Below are positions 23,716 through 36,800 of a stretch of 64,000 nt of DNA, piece after piece (the stretch's first letter is position 1; each line of letters begins with the position of its first letter). This DNA is from Romanomermis culicivorax (lineage: Eukaryota > Nematoda > Enoplea > Mermithida > Mermithidae). A program made the position numbers and the translations under genes. The stretch covers positions 124,001-188,000 of the forward strand of contig CAWUHX010000173.1 of the NCBI GenBank assembly GCA_963922205.1. The letters are read 5' to 3'. The notes beneath the pieces are model-generated. The model did no database searches. It was not told the origin of the DNA and saw only the letters and a program-made list of their open reading frames with translations.

Positions 23716-23735
23716 ATTATTAATATTATTATTTG
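23645..23735. repeat. (ATT)n microsatellite
   Basis: About 25 near-perfect ATT/TTA units, with a few 'aat' interruptions at the right end. Confidence 0.95.
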
Positions 23736-24439
23736 ACCAAAATTTGATTCGATTAGAATATTATTCGTAAATTTTACATGACACCTCGTTTTTGGTGCGT
23801 GATTAAAGGTTGAATGCATGGACATGTAGAGTGAAAAACAGTAAAAAAGTCAAAAAGCAGTAGAATACCCACAACTGATGTTTTCTAAATGAGCTGGAAC
23901 TAGACACTATACATTTATCAAGTCCAGTAAGCTTATTGATGATATTTGGAGTAAAAATCGAGGAATTTTCGGCACACCTGTCACTCAATTGTCATTGATG
24001 CCGAAAAATCGATTTCATGCGAGGAAACTCGTTTTAAATGTAAAGCACTGTTTCAGAAACTCGCAGGTAAAAATTATAATTTTATGTGGGAGAAAATACT
24101 TTCTCGGAACGATTTTTCTTAAAAACACATTTTGGGTAATTTCAATATTTTTTGTTTTTAATTTTCTTCTGCACTACAACTGACACACTGTACGTATGTA
24201 TATTTGAAATGTTCAGCAGTGTTTTCCAATCAATTGCTAACTTATCTGACAGAAAACTCCAAAAAACCCCACAGAAACCTATAAGAACCCCAAAAAACCG
24301 ATATTTTGAAACGTGAGTGTTTGTGAGCTCTGAAAATAAGGCACCGAAAATATCGAGTCTTTAATTTTTAGTTTAATAGTTGTCGTCATCTAGAATGCCA
24401 CATCTCATTGATTCATCTATGTATATGATCTTTGATATT

Positions 24440-24605
24440 GTGTCTTAAGCCTGGATTATACTCCTTACGCCACGCTGGGCTTACGCTTACGCCGCGCTAC
24501 GCTGGGCTGGGCCAGCCCAGCCTGGCGTAGCGCAGCATAGTGCGACGTGGCCTAGCGCAGCGTAGCGTAAGGAGTATAACCAATCTTACGCTAGATAAGC
24601 AGCAG
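24440..24605 (-). repeat. GC-rich palindromic MITE-like repeat, copy B
   Basis: Near-perfect large hairpin: TATACTCCTTACGC at the left and its inverse GCGTAAGGAGTATA at the right, with a ggctgggctgggccagccc centre. It is the inverted counterpart of 8,605-8,770, sharing the outer CTTACGCTAGATAAG arm. Confidence 0.65.
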
Positions 24606-25305
24606 CGAGTTTTAGTGCAATAGATGCAATATGCATATTGGTTAACTGTAGAATCGAAACTAATTTTTTTTCTTCGAATTTCGTGCTTTGATGGCAGGTT
24701 TGCCTTGAAATGAAAACTTATCGATAGTTTTGCCAGAATTTTCATTATTTCCCTCCAAAACTCATGGAATCCAGTTGAAAAAGTTTAGAATTGACGCGAG
24801 TTGAATGAAGTTGAAAAAATTAGCATTTAATCGTTTTTCTAATAAAAGTGAAGTTAAATTTATCAATTTTAGAGTGAGCAAGCATGTTCCTACTTTCATG
24901 ACCTATGTACATTTGAACTATTATGAAGCAAGTGGAAAATAATGATTGTACCGAAATGGATAGGATGGTACGGAAATTTCTTCACTAGATTTCCGTACGG
25001 TACGGATCGACCTGTACGGAAAAAAGCCCTGGTTGGAAGATGAATTTTTTAAGACTGATTTCATGACTCAAAATTTGACTTGTCCGGTCTAGTGGTGTTT
25101 ATGCTTTAACAATGTGCGAATGTTTTCAACCTGCTAACCAACCAAAAATTTGGATTATTCCATCAGCAATATCTGTCACTGTCTCAAACTGATGCTCTTT
25201 CGATCATTTGTCGAATGCAAAAAAATTATTTTCACGAATTTCAAAAATTTGTAAACATCGCGGAAAAATTTCGTGAAAAAATCGAAAAAAATCATTGGTA
25301 ACAAC

Positions 25306-25715
25306 CATACATGCACAGCATAGAAATTCTGCTGGGGGTCAGCCAGAAAAGGGGGTGGAACACAAAATTTTTTTCGTTCATGATAACGAAAAGAAAGGTA
25401 TTCTAACGTCCGAACAGCATATTCCTACAGCTATATTAGTCAGATATGTAGAATAATTATCTTAGAATGCACTTTTCAAAGTTATAATGTTACCCCTTTG
25501 GGATCAAGTATGCCTTGTTTAGAAAAATTGCTAACTACAGCATCATTTCCATTTTTATGACGACTTTTTCTTCTCTCTAGTTCATTTTCCTTCATCAATT
25601 TCTCAATTATTGCTGGGGGCGCCAAATCTGCTGGGGGTTAGCAAGAATCTGCTGGGGGCCAATAAAAATCTGCTGCGGGTCAAAACCCCCCCAAACCCCC
25701 CCACGTGCATGTATG
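25306..25715. mobile_element. hAT-like MITE, uninterrupted copy
   Basis: Ends CATACATG and CATGTATG with 8-bp flanks GTAACAAC (25298-25305) and GCAACAAC (25716-25723), 7 of 8 identical. It is the intact sister of the interrupted 1242-3723 copy and shows the sequence that existed there before the 2.08-kb insertion (gttacccctttgggatcaag). Confidence 0.7.
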
Positions 25716-25729
25716 GCAACAACTATTGA

Positions 25730-26040
25730 ACGCAGCTAACTAGTAAGTGAAGTAGACATACTATTGTTTGTCCTTGAACTGGATTATAGCAAGCTATGGT
25801 GATAATAATCATTACCGGAGCGAAGCGCCGGAAAATTTTGGGTTTCTGACCCTCCAAAATGCATCATAATGAACCTCCCCGATTTTAAAATACAATTTTT
25901 TTTTACACTTCCAAATTTGTTACGCCAAAAATACCGATTTTGCGGAAAAAACAGTGATACAAACTGGCCGAAAATCGGCCAAGCCATAACAATATCGGCG
26001 GGTTTTTTTTAAGCTAAAACTTGTTGGAAATGGCCTTCAA
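25730..26040. other. Noncoding stretch, no gene seen
   Basis: AT-rich; contains an ggagcgaagcgccgg palindrome at about 25,817-25,832 similar to those inside the ACATGTAA-ended repeats. No supported frame. Confidence 0.4.
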
Positions 26041-26345
26041 AAGCGTTTGTTGTATGTTTCTTGATGTTTTTCATCATTTGAATTAAATTCAGAACAACAA
26101 TTTACGAAAAATTTCCAACATTTTAACAAATTTTGGAAAAAACAGCCGCATTTTGATTTTAAACGTCACGATTCACTCCGTTTCAAAATTTCGTGATACA
26201 ATGCACGGAAAAAGGATGTTCATCCTCGATGAATCATGAAAATTTTTATTTGGGTTACAACATACATGTCATTGGGGATTGAGCTAGTGGAACCCCACCC
26301 TAGAAATAGTCGGCCATATGGCTAGCCATTAGGCGACCCCCCCCC
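26040..26345 (-). repeat. Inverted copy of 8,389-8,600 joined to a truncated ACATGTAA-ended repeat
   Basis: The first part mirrors 8,389-8,600. From about 26,255 (acaacatacatgtcattgggg) it continues as the repeat family with the ccatatggctagccat zone, and it breaks off before position 26,400. Confidence 0.55.
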
Positions 26346-26396
26346 CATGGTTATCACAGGGACCCCAATACTCTTGCTTGAAAAATACTGGAAACC

Positions 26397-26533
26397 AGGG
26401 CCGTGCACATAGGGGCGGCCGCCCTCCCCCCCACAAGACAGCATCGCTTTTTAGACAAAAATTACAATTATTCGAACCATTTTCTGCACTTGTTTTAGTG
26501 AAAAAATCAATTTTTTTCGTTTACAGATTCCAC
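26397..26533 (+). mobile_element. hAT-like terminus running into the assembly gap
   Basis: Starts CAGGGCCGTGCACATAGG, the same terminal sequence as the element at 11907-14100, followed by a C-rich tract. The other end is lost in, or beyond, the gap. Confidence 0.5.
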
Positions 26534-26633
26534 NNNNNNNNNNNNNNNNNNNNNNNNNNNNNNNNNNNNNNNNNNNNNNNNNNNNNNNNNNNNNNNNNNN
26601 NNNNNNNNNNNNNNNNNNNNNNNNNNNNNNNNN
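26534..26633. other. Assembly gap (100 N)
   Basis: Exactly 100 N, a conventional placeholder for a scaffold gap of unknown size. The apparent frames that cross it are meaningless. Confidence 1.
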
Positions 26634-27011
26634 ATCAATTTTTACCAATGGATTATGACATAAAGATAAAAATTGTTTTATTATTATCGAGAAGAGTAAA
26701 CAGCTAATTTCATGAAACTTACCTAGGAAAAAATATTGCCCATCAGATTGATAATAAGGCACAGCTCCAGCATTCTTCCTGACATTCTGCCTTAGACTTA
26801 CCATTTCATCTTCACAGAGTCAGCCAAGTTGTAGGCTGAAATCTCACCTGATTTGATGAATATCTGGGCTGGTTGTCAAATGCTCATGTTTAGAAAATTT
26901 TTCAATACAATTATCATCCATATCAGCTGAAAAATCACACTGAATTAAACCCAAAAAGGTACTTTTTCCTAATTTTTGGGGGTTTTGGGTGTAGAGTTGA
27001 CTAGGTTGGGT

Positions 27012-27430
27012 CATACATGTAACGGAGCTCTGAGGTCAGGGGGGGGGTTGGAGCACTTTTTTGGGGCCGGGGGTCAGTAATTCCCAAAATTTTGGGGGGA
27101 GGGGTCCTTGAAGGAAAAAAAATTCGATTTTTTTCATGAAAAATGTCCGAAAAACGGTTTAAAAAGTAGTAATTTTTGTCTAAAAAATGATAAAATATGT
27201 ACTTATGGTGCCAAGCGCCGAGAAAATTGACGTTTTTGACCATTTTTTGTTCAAAATTTGACATTTTCCATGAAAAAAGATGACATTTTTCAGTATTTTT
27301 CCGACTAAAACTATGGGGGTCCCTAGGGCTACCATATGGCCTGGGGAGGTCGCCCAATGGCTAGTCATATGGTCGACAATTTCTGGGGGGGGGGGGGGTT
27401 CCCATAGCACTTCCCCCCAATTACATGTAT
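27012..27430 (+). repeat. Copy 4 of the ACATGTAA-ended repeat family (most complete)
   Basis: Starts CATACATGTAACGG and ends CCAATTACATGTATGG, about 420 bp, with G-runs near each end (9 to 10 G) and the atggctagtcatatgg palindromic zone near the right end. The tgccaagcgccgagaaaattgacg block is shared with copies 1 and 2. Confidence 0.65.
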
Positions 27431-27439
27431 GGGTTGGGT

Positions 27440-30400
27440 AGGTCCACCTAATCCCCCCCAAATTACAGGTATGTGTCTATTGCAATGATAGATTTCCCAG
27501 CATTTTAGAATATAAAAATTTGAAAATTTTATTTGAAAATTTTTGTATTCTAAAACAATGAGAAACAAAATTACTATCTATTAGTATGATTTTAATTTAC
27601 ATTTCAATGTAGTGAAAATTGATTTTCCAGCATTTTAGAATGTAAAAACCAGAAAATTGAAACAATAAACATGTGAAGAGTTTGGTTCTCATGTAGAAAG
27701 AATCTTTGAGGAAAGATTGGTGTGCAGCTTGATTATCAGAATGTAATGATAGGTATTTTCAGAGATTTTTGAAATGAAATGAATTGAAATGAAATGAAAA
27801 ATATTTATTGCTGTTACACAATACAAAATGAAAAGAGAAATGCAAAATAAAATACATAATATAATGTCATCAGGGTTGGCAAAAACCAAACTTTTGAAAT
27901 TTCAGCTTTTTGGTTATTTGGTATTTTAGTGTTTTTTAATGGTTTTTTTTGGTTTTTCTGTGATTTTTAACGTTTTTTTCTGGTTTAATTCTTCAAAATG
28001 TTTGGTACATCAAAATAAATATGTAAAAAACTGCTGGAAGCTCCCTCTATCATCTAAGATTAGTCAGGGGACCTTAAATTGGCAGCTAGAAGTATTAATT
28101 TTATCCCAAGTGTCATTATTTTATGCTATAGGAGATCCCTATTATAGCACTAGAAATACAGTAATAGTGTGCACATAAGAATGGAATGATGAGTGAAGAA
28201 CATGGGAAAAGTAAAAATGGAACAGAGCATGCAATATGTAAAGGGCAAATGCAAGGAAAATAAGCAAAATTACAAATAAAGGGAAATGCAATGTACATAA
28301 TCAGAACTCATAAGAAATCAACCACGGAATTGTATCAATGCATCACATATATACACATGTGCACAGGAAAGCTGAAATGACACAACTTCTAAGTATTTTC
28401 GATAAGAGGGTTTTAAATTGATAGATTATTACATATGTTATTAATATTACAAACTTCAGATGAAAGTCACACATAAACATTTCAGATGTTTCCAAATTTT
28501 TGCTTTTCAAACCTGTCTGCGAGCTATAACTACAGCAAATGGGTCTTATCATATATACAATTCTCACCTGCATGGTAGATATATATTTTTGTACAATTTC
28601 TTCTACTTAGTAGCGATGTCAAGTCACATAAAAATGAGCCACTCAAAAGATCTTCTCTTTGTTAACCTACAGTATGCTTAAATGATCTGTATAAAATTTT
28701 ATTATTGTTGTCTCATTTATATTTTGAAATTTCAAGCTAAGAAAGCTGAAAAGCTTACCGTAAAAAAAATTCAGGATATTAACCTTAATCATATTTTACA
28801 AAATTTTGATGATGATATGGATCAATGGATGTCACCCAGTATGGTCAGAGCACAGTCTACGAAAGAATCAGCATTTAATTTTTTTGTGAGCAGATTATAG
28901 CAAACTCGACTCACTAAATGTGTGCTTCCAAGATGGATACAAAGAATATCGATTGATTGATATCACATCTTTTGTGAACGAAATGTATAATAAAAATAGG
29001 ACTTTTTTCTACTCTGTAGTGAACTCATTTCAACTGAATTAATTGATTTGTTGATTTAAATAGACACCATTACATGCCTAGAAGATCGACTAATGTGAAA
29101 AGACAGTTTCCCATTGATTCTGGAAAAAAACAAAAAACCCAGAGATTTTCCATTTTTTGTTTTGTTTAAAGCAAAAAACCAAAGCCTTTCCAACCCTGAA
29201 TATTGTATGAATAGTAAGAATTGTAAATCGACTCACAAAACATTTAGATATTTTAGGAAACAGGTGAATCATGCAGCAATAGGGTGCAAAGGTTACTTGA
29301 AAAATAACAACTTACATCCACCCCCCAGTTCAATTATGGAAGTTCAGAAGTTTAATTTTTTCTATGAAAGTGTGCAAACTGGGAGAATTAACAATATCGA
29401 AAGATTATATAATGGTTAAAAAAATCAAACTGGCAAGCAGTGGTATGAACTCACTTTATCATCAATCTTAGATCATGATTTTTTGATCTTAAAGTAGCTA
29501 AAATTGATTTATTCTGGAGCTTCGCTCTAAACCCCACCATGAGGCTTTTAGGCACGCCATTCTGAACCTTTCAGCATGACATTCAGGAGCTATGCAACCT
29601 CACTAGGTCGAGTTTCATCTATTTTAAAAAATGTTGAAATTCGCCCCTGAAAAAAATGCCTGGATATGGGCCTGCTTGCAATGTTCAAAAGCAAATAAAC
29701 GTGGTAGCCAACATTTGTGAACTCCAGAATCACTGTTTTTTCCACATTTGCATTATAATGTGAAAAAAATTTGGAATGTGGAAAAATTTTTTAGGTCTTT
29801 CCACAAATGTGGAAGAAAAATTTGGGGTTTTCATATTGAAAAGATGCATTTTAGGAGGTCCAAATCTCAAAATTTTCTGGCGCTTCGCACCAGTTATAAC
29901 TTTAATAATCATCATTATTCATTAAGTAGCTCAGGCTCGGCTTTTATCATGTCTACCTCCATTTATCACTTAATCTGTAATAGTTTTCACCATCTTAAAC
30001 GTAGTATCTCATATTAATTGGTAATCTTCAACATTTTATCATAATATTTAATGAAGATTCGCATTTTTTCTTTTTGAGAAAGATCAATACATCAAGTCTC
30101 TATGCTTTATAATGCGATTATTTCTTTGCTAACGTAAAATCGATTCAAAAGCTTCATGGAAATATTTTTCGGAAATTTATACTCTTACTCATATATTTTC
30201 GACCAAGTTCACGAGAGTTTACAAATAAATTATACAGATTTTAAAATTTTTCAAGTAAAATTCTAGAAATTATGACTCTTGAACACAAAATTGGAATCTA
30301 ATTCTTGAAATAAATGTTCGGAAAATTGATTTTCCAGCATCCCAGAATGTCAATTTTTTGAGCTTTCACTTGTCATCATAGAGAACTTGACCATTGATTT

Positions 30401-33400
30401 CTTGTATAATTCGTCAATTATGCTCTTGGATAGTTTGCTAGAAAATTTGGAATTTTTACGGATGGCGGTGGCAACGCCGAAATTTCTTTGACGCCGGTTT
30501 TTGGGGGTTTTCATGATGAAGGGAAGAAAGAACAAGTGAAATTATGCGTGGGAAAAGCGCCAAAATTTGGAAGAGCCTCAACAGCGCCGCGCCCTTGGGG
30601 CGCAGCTGCTGTATCCTAAGCCTAAGCCTAAGGAAAATTTTAAAGGAAAAATAAACTCAAATTAGATTTCCAAATTCGTTGACTTTCAACAATAAAGCGC
30701 AATCAGTGTTTTTTGTGCCAAAACATGGTTTTTGGCACAAAAAAATTTGCGGCGGCCACTGCCATCCGTAATTTACCCGAAAATTTGTTCAACAATGCTT
30801 GTAGATTAGGCTTCTAAGTCGAACATTTCAATTTTTCTCTAATTTTAATGAATTAACTTCTTTAAAAACACCGGAAGGCTTGAAAAAGCTCAAAAACAGT
30901 GTGATAAAGCGTCTGTGATAATTTTTAAGCCAAAAAACGAGGATTTCCACATTTGTGGAAAAAAGTTCGTGGAAAAAAACAGTGTCCAGAATAACGTGAG
31001 TTAGTTCTGTAATCAAAATGTAATCAAAAAATCGGACTTTGGATAAATATTATGCATAAAAACTCGAAAACATTGTTTTCGCATGTCAAATGTCATTATG
31101 CATCCTACTTACATCGTAACGTTTCAAGAATTCATTTAATTGAAGTTTGATCTTGTAAATATTGAGTTATCACACGATGTGTTCCCAGTTCCCACCGAAA
31201 TTTTTGTTCTACATAAAAGCTGACCGTGGTTACAAGGGTTTTTGAAATAAATATTTGAATAATCGATTTTCCAGCGTTGCAGAATGTCAATACACAAAAA
31301 AAAATTTCGGGCGCCAAGCGCCGCAAAGATATAAACAGATTTTCGGGCCCCCACCTTTCATCAAAAAGACTTAACTTTTCGATTTCACAAATTCAAAGTC
31401 ATTATTATGCCCTTGGATAGTTTGCTGGAAAATTTGTTTCACAATGCTCGTATTAGACTTCAATCAAACTCTAAAACTCCAATTCTTATTCAATTTCAAT
31501 GAATTAATTGCTCTAAAAATGTTAGAATAATTGGAACGGATCATTATAGCTCACTATGAGCATTTTAAAGCGAAAAAACGACTTGGGGAAAAAATTTCGA
31601 CCCTTTACAAGACCGGCGGAAAAAAATAATGCCTGAAATTTTCCAGGGCTCCATCTTCTGATGAACATACTTGATCCCGTTTCAACCCCAAGTTTTATTT
31701 CATTCCCAGATGAAACCCGGAGCACAGAGGACTTTTGCTCAGCACCGCCATTGCAGATTTGTTGGAGTCAATACTCCAGACGATGTTCTAATATTTCTGT
31801 TCAGATTCGAATTTGAAAATAAAGTTTAAAAGTTTGTTATATGAGATCTAGAAAATCGAAGTTACTGTATTGATGGCTTTACGCTGTGACGCTTGTGTGA
31901 ACACATGTCGTATACAGTAACTACAGAATAGATATATATAATACTGTAAAAATATTAGCTTCGAAACATGCTCAAGTGAGAGATCTAAATTTGTGTTATA
32001 TCCACTTATAATAAATTGAAAATGAATATGTGAAAATGAGGTTATTTTGACCGGTTCAACACGCTGAGTATCGTGGCAGCATCTATTCTGCACAAAAAAT
32101 AAATTTGCATAATGTCACATGCCGTTCAATTTCTCCAACGTCAGGTGATTATCATCACGTTGATACTTTATTTTTTCCATCACTTTTTTATTTTACAATC
32201 GTTTACTTTATGTTCGTTTCGTTTATCATTTTCTGTACATGCATTTTATGTTTCCTTTTTCTATTTGTTCGCTCATTTTTTGTTTCTTTTATGCACACGC
32301 ATTACAGCACACCCATTAGCTAAAACTCCTGCTAACACGTGCTTCATGGGCATATGGCTATTTTAGGTGCATTCCATGTACCTCTTATCACCTAAATTAG
32401 CGTCGTTTTTGTTACGAAAAAACGACAAGCTAAGAAGTTTAGCTAAAGACATTCATATGCTTAGCATGCACTGTGAGTCGGCCTCAGTGCTAAATGCATG
32501 CGTACGAAAAAAGTCTATGTGCTCATAGGCATCTTCTGCATCGCGTCTAGCTGTGAAAGTTGGCTTGGGTGTCGAAAACTCCACCCAATCAGGTGCTGTA
32601 GCCAACAAAGTCCTGGCTATAGGTACTGGCTATAGGAAGGCTTATAGGGTACTCTGGTTCTGTCCTGGGGTGCTGCTCTAGAGTAATGGACAATGCCACC
32701 AGGTTAGGGGTGATAACTCCTGGTCCCATTCAGTATGAAAGATGGGCAAGGTCATCCAAAAAATGACCCAATTTGGGGACCTGATGTGAACCAGAAAATC
32801 CCCTTTTAGCCCTAACCCAAGGGGAACAAGAGCCCATTTAATTGAGGGAAAACTCAAGGGAAAACTTAAGAAGGGTTCCCCAAAATACACCCTCAACAAC
32901 AATAATCCCCTGAGAAGACTCACCTAGTCCTGCTTCTCAAAAAATGCTTCAACAAAGGGCGACGGGTCCATGGTTTAGATTTCGGTCGCTGAATGGGAGG
33001 GGTGGTCCACTCAGTTCTTCGACTGGTAAAAGCTGGATTTGGGGGTGACTCTCTTTCTATGGGAGGTGCATAAGTAGTAAACCCGGACCAAATAGGTAGT
33101 ATGGTTAAGGATATCCCTATCTTTTGTGTACTACCTATAATTTGTCATTTTTGGCTGATTTATAGGTAGTATGGTAAGCATATATGCTCAATTTTTCGCC
33201 CATTTATAGGTAGTATGGTAAAGGATACATGTTCCAGAGTTACCGTAATAGTGGAATTACGGTAATTTTTCAATTATGGTAATAGTGGAGTTAGGGTTAT
33301 AGGTGTGTTACTGTAGGTGGAAAAGGAAAATCGATGATGAACAGAAAATGGAAAAGGAAAACTAAAATGAACAAAAGATGGAAAAGAAATAAAAAGAGAT

Positions 33401-33860
33401 CATGTATAAAAAACAACTTCCCCCAGGGGCAGAGGAAGCCTTTCAAAAATTTGCAACCCCGGACCCCCTTTGACAAAATGGTGCCACCTGCAGGCATAAC
33501 TATGTTCGGAGGTCCCATTCCTGAACGATCGTTCAAGTCAATAAATGTCAGAATGGTCAAACTGGTCAGTAATGGTCTGTTTTATGAGTAAAATCTCGAG
33601 AGAGTCTATAGGGGATGAAACATTATACTTACGGGTGCATGCGTATAAAGTTTGATTGTCTGCCAAAAATGACTGAGAAGGTCTTTCATAAAAAATGAGC
33701 AGAACGAGCTGGCCATAAAAAGCATGTAGACCAATAAAGTCTTTTATAGAAAAATGACCGGAACGAGCTGGTTGTAAAAAGCTTGTAAAAAATTTGGGGA
33801 GTTCAAAAATCTTTACGTATCAAAAGGAAAAACTTTTGAATCGTTGTATCCTTTTTTGTT
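27440..33860. other. Intergenic AT-rich stretch with repeat fragments, no supportable gene
   Basis: Contains recurring 'gattttccagcattttagaatgt' fragments (about 27,495, 27,620, 30,330 and 31,260) and short frames without domain motifs. A plus-strand frame at 28,735-28,900 preceded by a possible acceptor is the most protein-like, but I do not recognise it. From 32,640 to 33,590 it becomes less AT-rich and repeat-like. The left end of the Polinton should lie here, but I could not find its terminal repeat by eye. Confidence 0.5.
33088..33232 (+). repeat. Three spaced copies of ATAGGTAGTATGGT
   Basis: The 14-mer occurs at about 33,092, 33,163 and 33,206 with related flanks (ttaaggata / taagcat / aaaggata). 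Noncoding; it may be part of a degenerate tandem array at the edge of the Polinton. Confidence 0.6.
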
Positions 33861-33872
33861 TTATTGTAAAAA

Positions 33873-36800
33873 TCATTCAGTCCAACCATAATGCAATGTA
33901 CAAAAATTATGTTTCAAAATAGGTTTATCATATACTACATGAAATTTTTTCAAAGTTTTACGAGTAACTACTTTACGATCTTGTTGATGCTCAATATGAA
34001 GACTATGTACATTTACTTCTTCTTGTCCATTGTTTTTTACAAAAGCAAAAACCATTTGACGAAGCGAAAAAAAATTAACTTTTTTCATAGTATCTGATGA
34101 CAAAGTAATACCGCGAACCTTGATTATGTGAGGGTATTGGTTCCTAGATGGACTGTGCAGCCTGTAAGTGTAATTTTTAAGACCTCCACTGAGGAATTCG
34201 GTAATGTAAGATCCAGGGCCATATTCAGGTAATTCATCAGTCATTTCACCAAGGCACCAACCAGTGGGTACCTGATATTGTTGTTTGTCAACTGTTGACA
34301 AGTAAATAATACTGTCCATGTCAAAATACAATACTCGACTTTTTAATCCCTCAATGTAAGAATATAACTCCAGTCGAGCTTGAGCTGTCGTATAAGCTGC
34401 TATAATGGCGTTAGTATTCCCCATAACCTCAGCAAAATCGTCATGTTCACAATAGGTCGTGACACCAATTGTTCATTGTTTAGTCTAACATTCTTAATAA
34501 CATTGACAACATTCATCACGAGTTCAAAATACTCTTTGGGTGCATTGTGGATAACAGTCTTATCCATATTGTTTCATTGACCAAACTAAAAAAACATAAA
34601 ATAATTAAACAAATAAAATACAAAAAACTATGCAAAGTTACCTTTCCCCAGAAAAAATTTAGCATTAATTTCGCCCAAGCCCTCTTTCCAGGATTTTTCA
34701 AAATTTTTGAAGGGTCCAATGAAATATTCTTGACAGTGTAGACCTCAATCTCGTATTCACATTTTTGCTCATCTGTCTGAGCTCTAGCAGGGTAACCTTA
34801 ACTCTCCTATAAAAATTACAATCAAATTCTGTCACATTTACATAATATAAAACTTACTAGTTTCATTTTCATAAAAGTCTTGATGTATTGAGTGAATAAA
34901 CCACCATCAGGGTTTTTGGTTGGATGATATTGTTCAATATTATCATGATGCCAAACTTCAAAAATCTTGACGATCTGAAACAAAAATAAAAATATGTACA
35001 TAGGAAAAGTGAACCATTACAGTAACAATATACCTTATATCCCTTCTCTAAGGCTTTGTATAATTCTATTGTAACCCATGTACCATATAATGCTCGGTCT
35101 TGGTCATTATGCTCGCACGTGGTCTTTTGTGAATCATGCATACAAGTTTTGCATAAACGAAACAATAATTTACCACCATGTCGATATGGTAGAACAGGAT
35201 GTAAGAGTTTGTGAGGTGGTAAAACCGTACATTTGATTAATCCCTCATAAGGTTGGGAAGTTGAGCTGACCTCTTCAAAACCTTTGGTAAAGATTTTTGG
35301 ATGATTTGTAGGGTATTCCCCATATTTGTTGACAAATGGGTATAAACTGCACACATCTACATAATTGATCTTTTCTGCAGGTTTTCAATCTTCATTGTAC
35401 TTAATTTGTGATACAGTTTTACAGCATTAGTGTGACCACCAAAGAAAGCTAAAAACAAAAAAACTTTTGACAAAATGGAAAAGAACATTGATTTTACCTT
35501 CTCGAGGATTTATAGGTTCAGGTATTTCAACTGTATCAAAAAATGTTTTCATTTCATGATTTGAATGAAGTTGTTGTAAGAGTGCGCATTCCCACATTTC
35601 AACCACATTATAACCGATTGATTGAAGTTCCATAGCCTTATTAAAAGCGCGTTCATATGCATCAGCTGCTTTTGTATCATTATCGGCTATTAACTGATGT
35701 CTATTTTTCATACATTTGGGACAACCATGCCAATAACAACCCTAAAATTCATAAACAGTTGTTCCTTTAATGAACAAACAGATAGGTAGATATTAAAATT
35801 TCAAAATTTTAGACAAAATTACCTGATAAACCATCAACCTTGTATTTTCCAATTTGAACTTCACCACAGTAAAGTTTATGTCGAATATACAGTTTTTCAT
35901 TTTTATAGGATAACCATTTCAATGATTTTAAGGCTATAACAGCCTGTCTTTCTTCTTTACCATAACCTTTGTATGGTATTACCCCAATACTATTTGGTTT
36001 CAAAAATAAACGTCGGAAAACCAAGTTGCAAGCACTAGCAATGGTTATTGATTTTTCAAAAGGATCAAGATCTGTTTCTTCCATAAAAATATCCCGAAAT
36101 TTCATGCAACATTGTCGTAAAACTTGCACATTGCTATGACAGTAATCAAGTAACTCGTTATCAAAATTAAATTGATACCCCTAAACAATGACACACATTT
36201 AAATGCAAAAACTTTATACTTTTTGCAAACTTACTGCTTCAAGCTTTCCATTATACCAATTAAGAAATGTGGCACGAGCTGCAGGCTTTATAGCATTGTA
36301 ACCGTACATGTCCAGCCAAGGATATGGTCCAATATATCCGTAATTTTCCTTTCTATTAAAGAAATGCTGGAAATATCCTTTACATTTTTCACTTATTCCA
36401 AATATTTTCTGTAGAGCCGCCAAAGGCATTGGAAGAAAGTTCAGAGAATCAATAATTTTTATTGATCCTACTTTGATACACATCAACTCTAAACGTGAAA
36501 AATAAATTAATAAATGGATGAAAATGAAAAAACTATAAAACAATTAACTAATTCACCCTTATTAATGATATGTAGTTTATGATGATCATTATGATACAAA
36601 AACTGCATTATAAATTGTCCATCGAATCCTCGAGAATTATGTGCTATTGCTGTAATGTTTTTCATGCCTTTTCCAAAAAGGTATTCACAGAAATCATTTA
36701 GACATGTAGAGCCTTTGAATACACGCTTGCGTTGACCACACGTATTGCAACAAAAATTTCCTTCGCTTTGATGACACTGATCGCACACAGTATGGACAAC

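Noticed and set aside
23640..23825. Isoleucine-rich minus-strand frame
   Set aside because: Translation of the (ATT)n microsatellite.
26378..26804. Long frames on both strands crossing the assembly gap
   Set aside because: They are open only because of 100 N characters.
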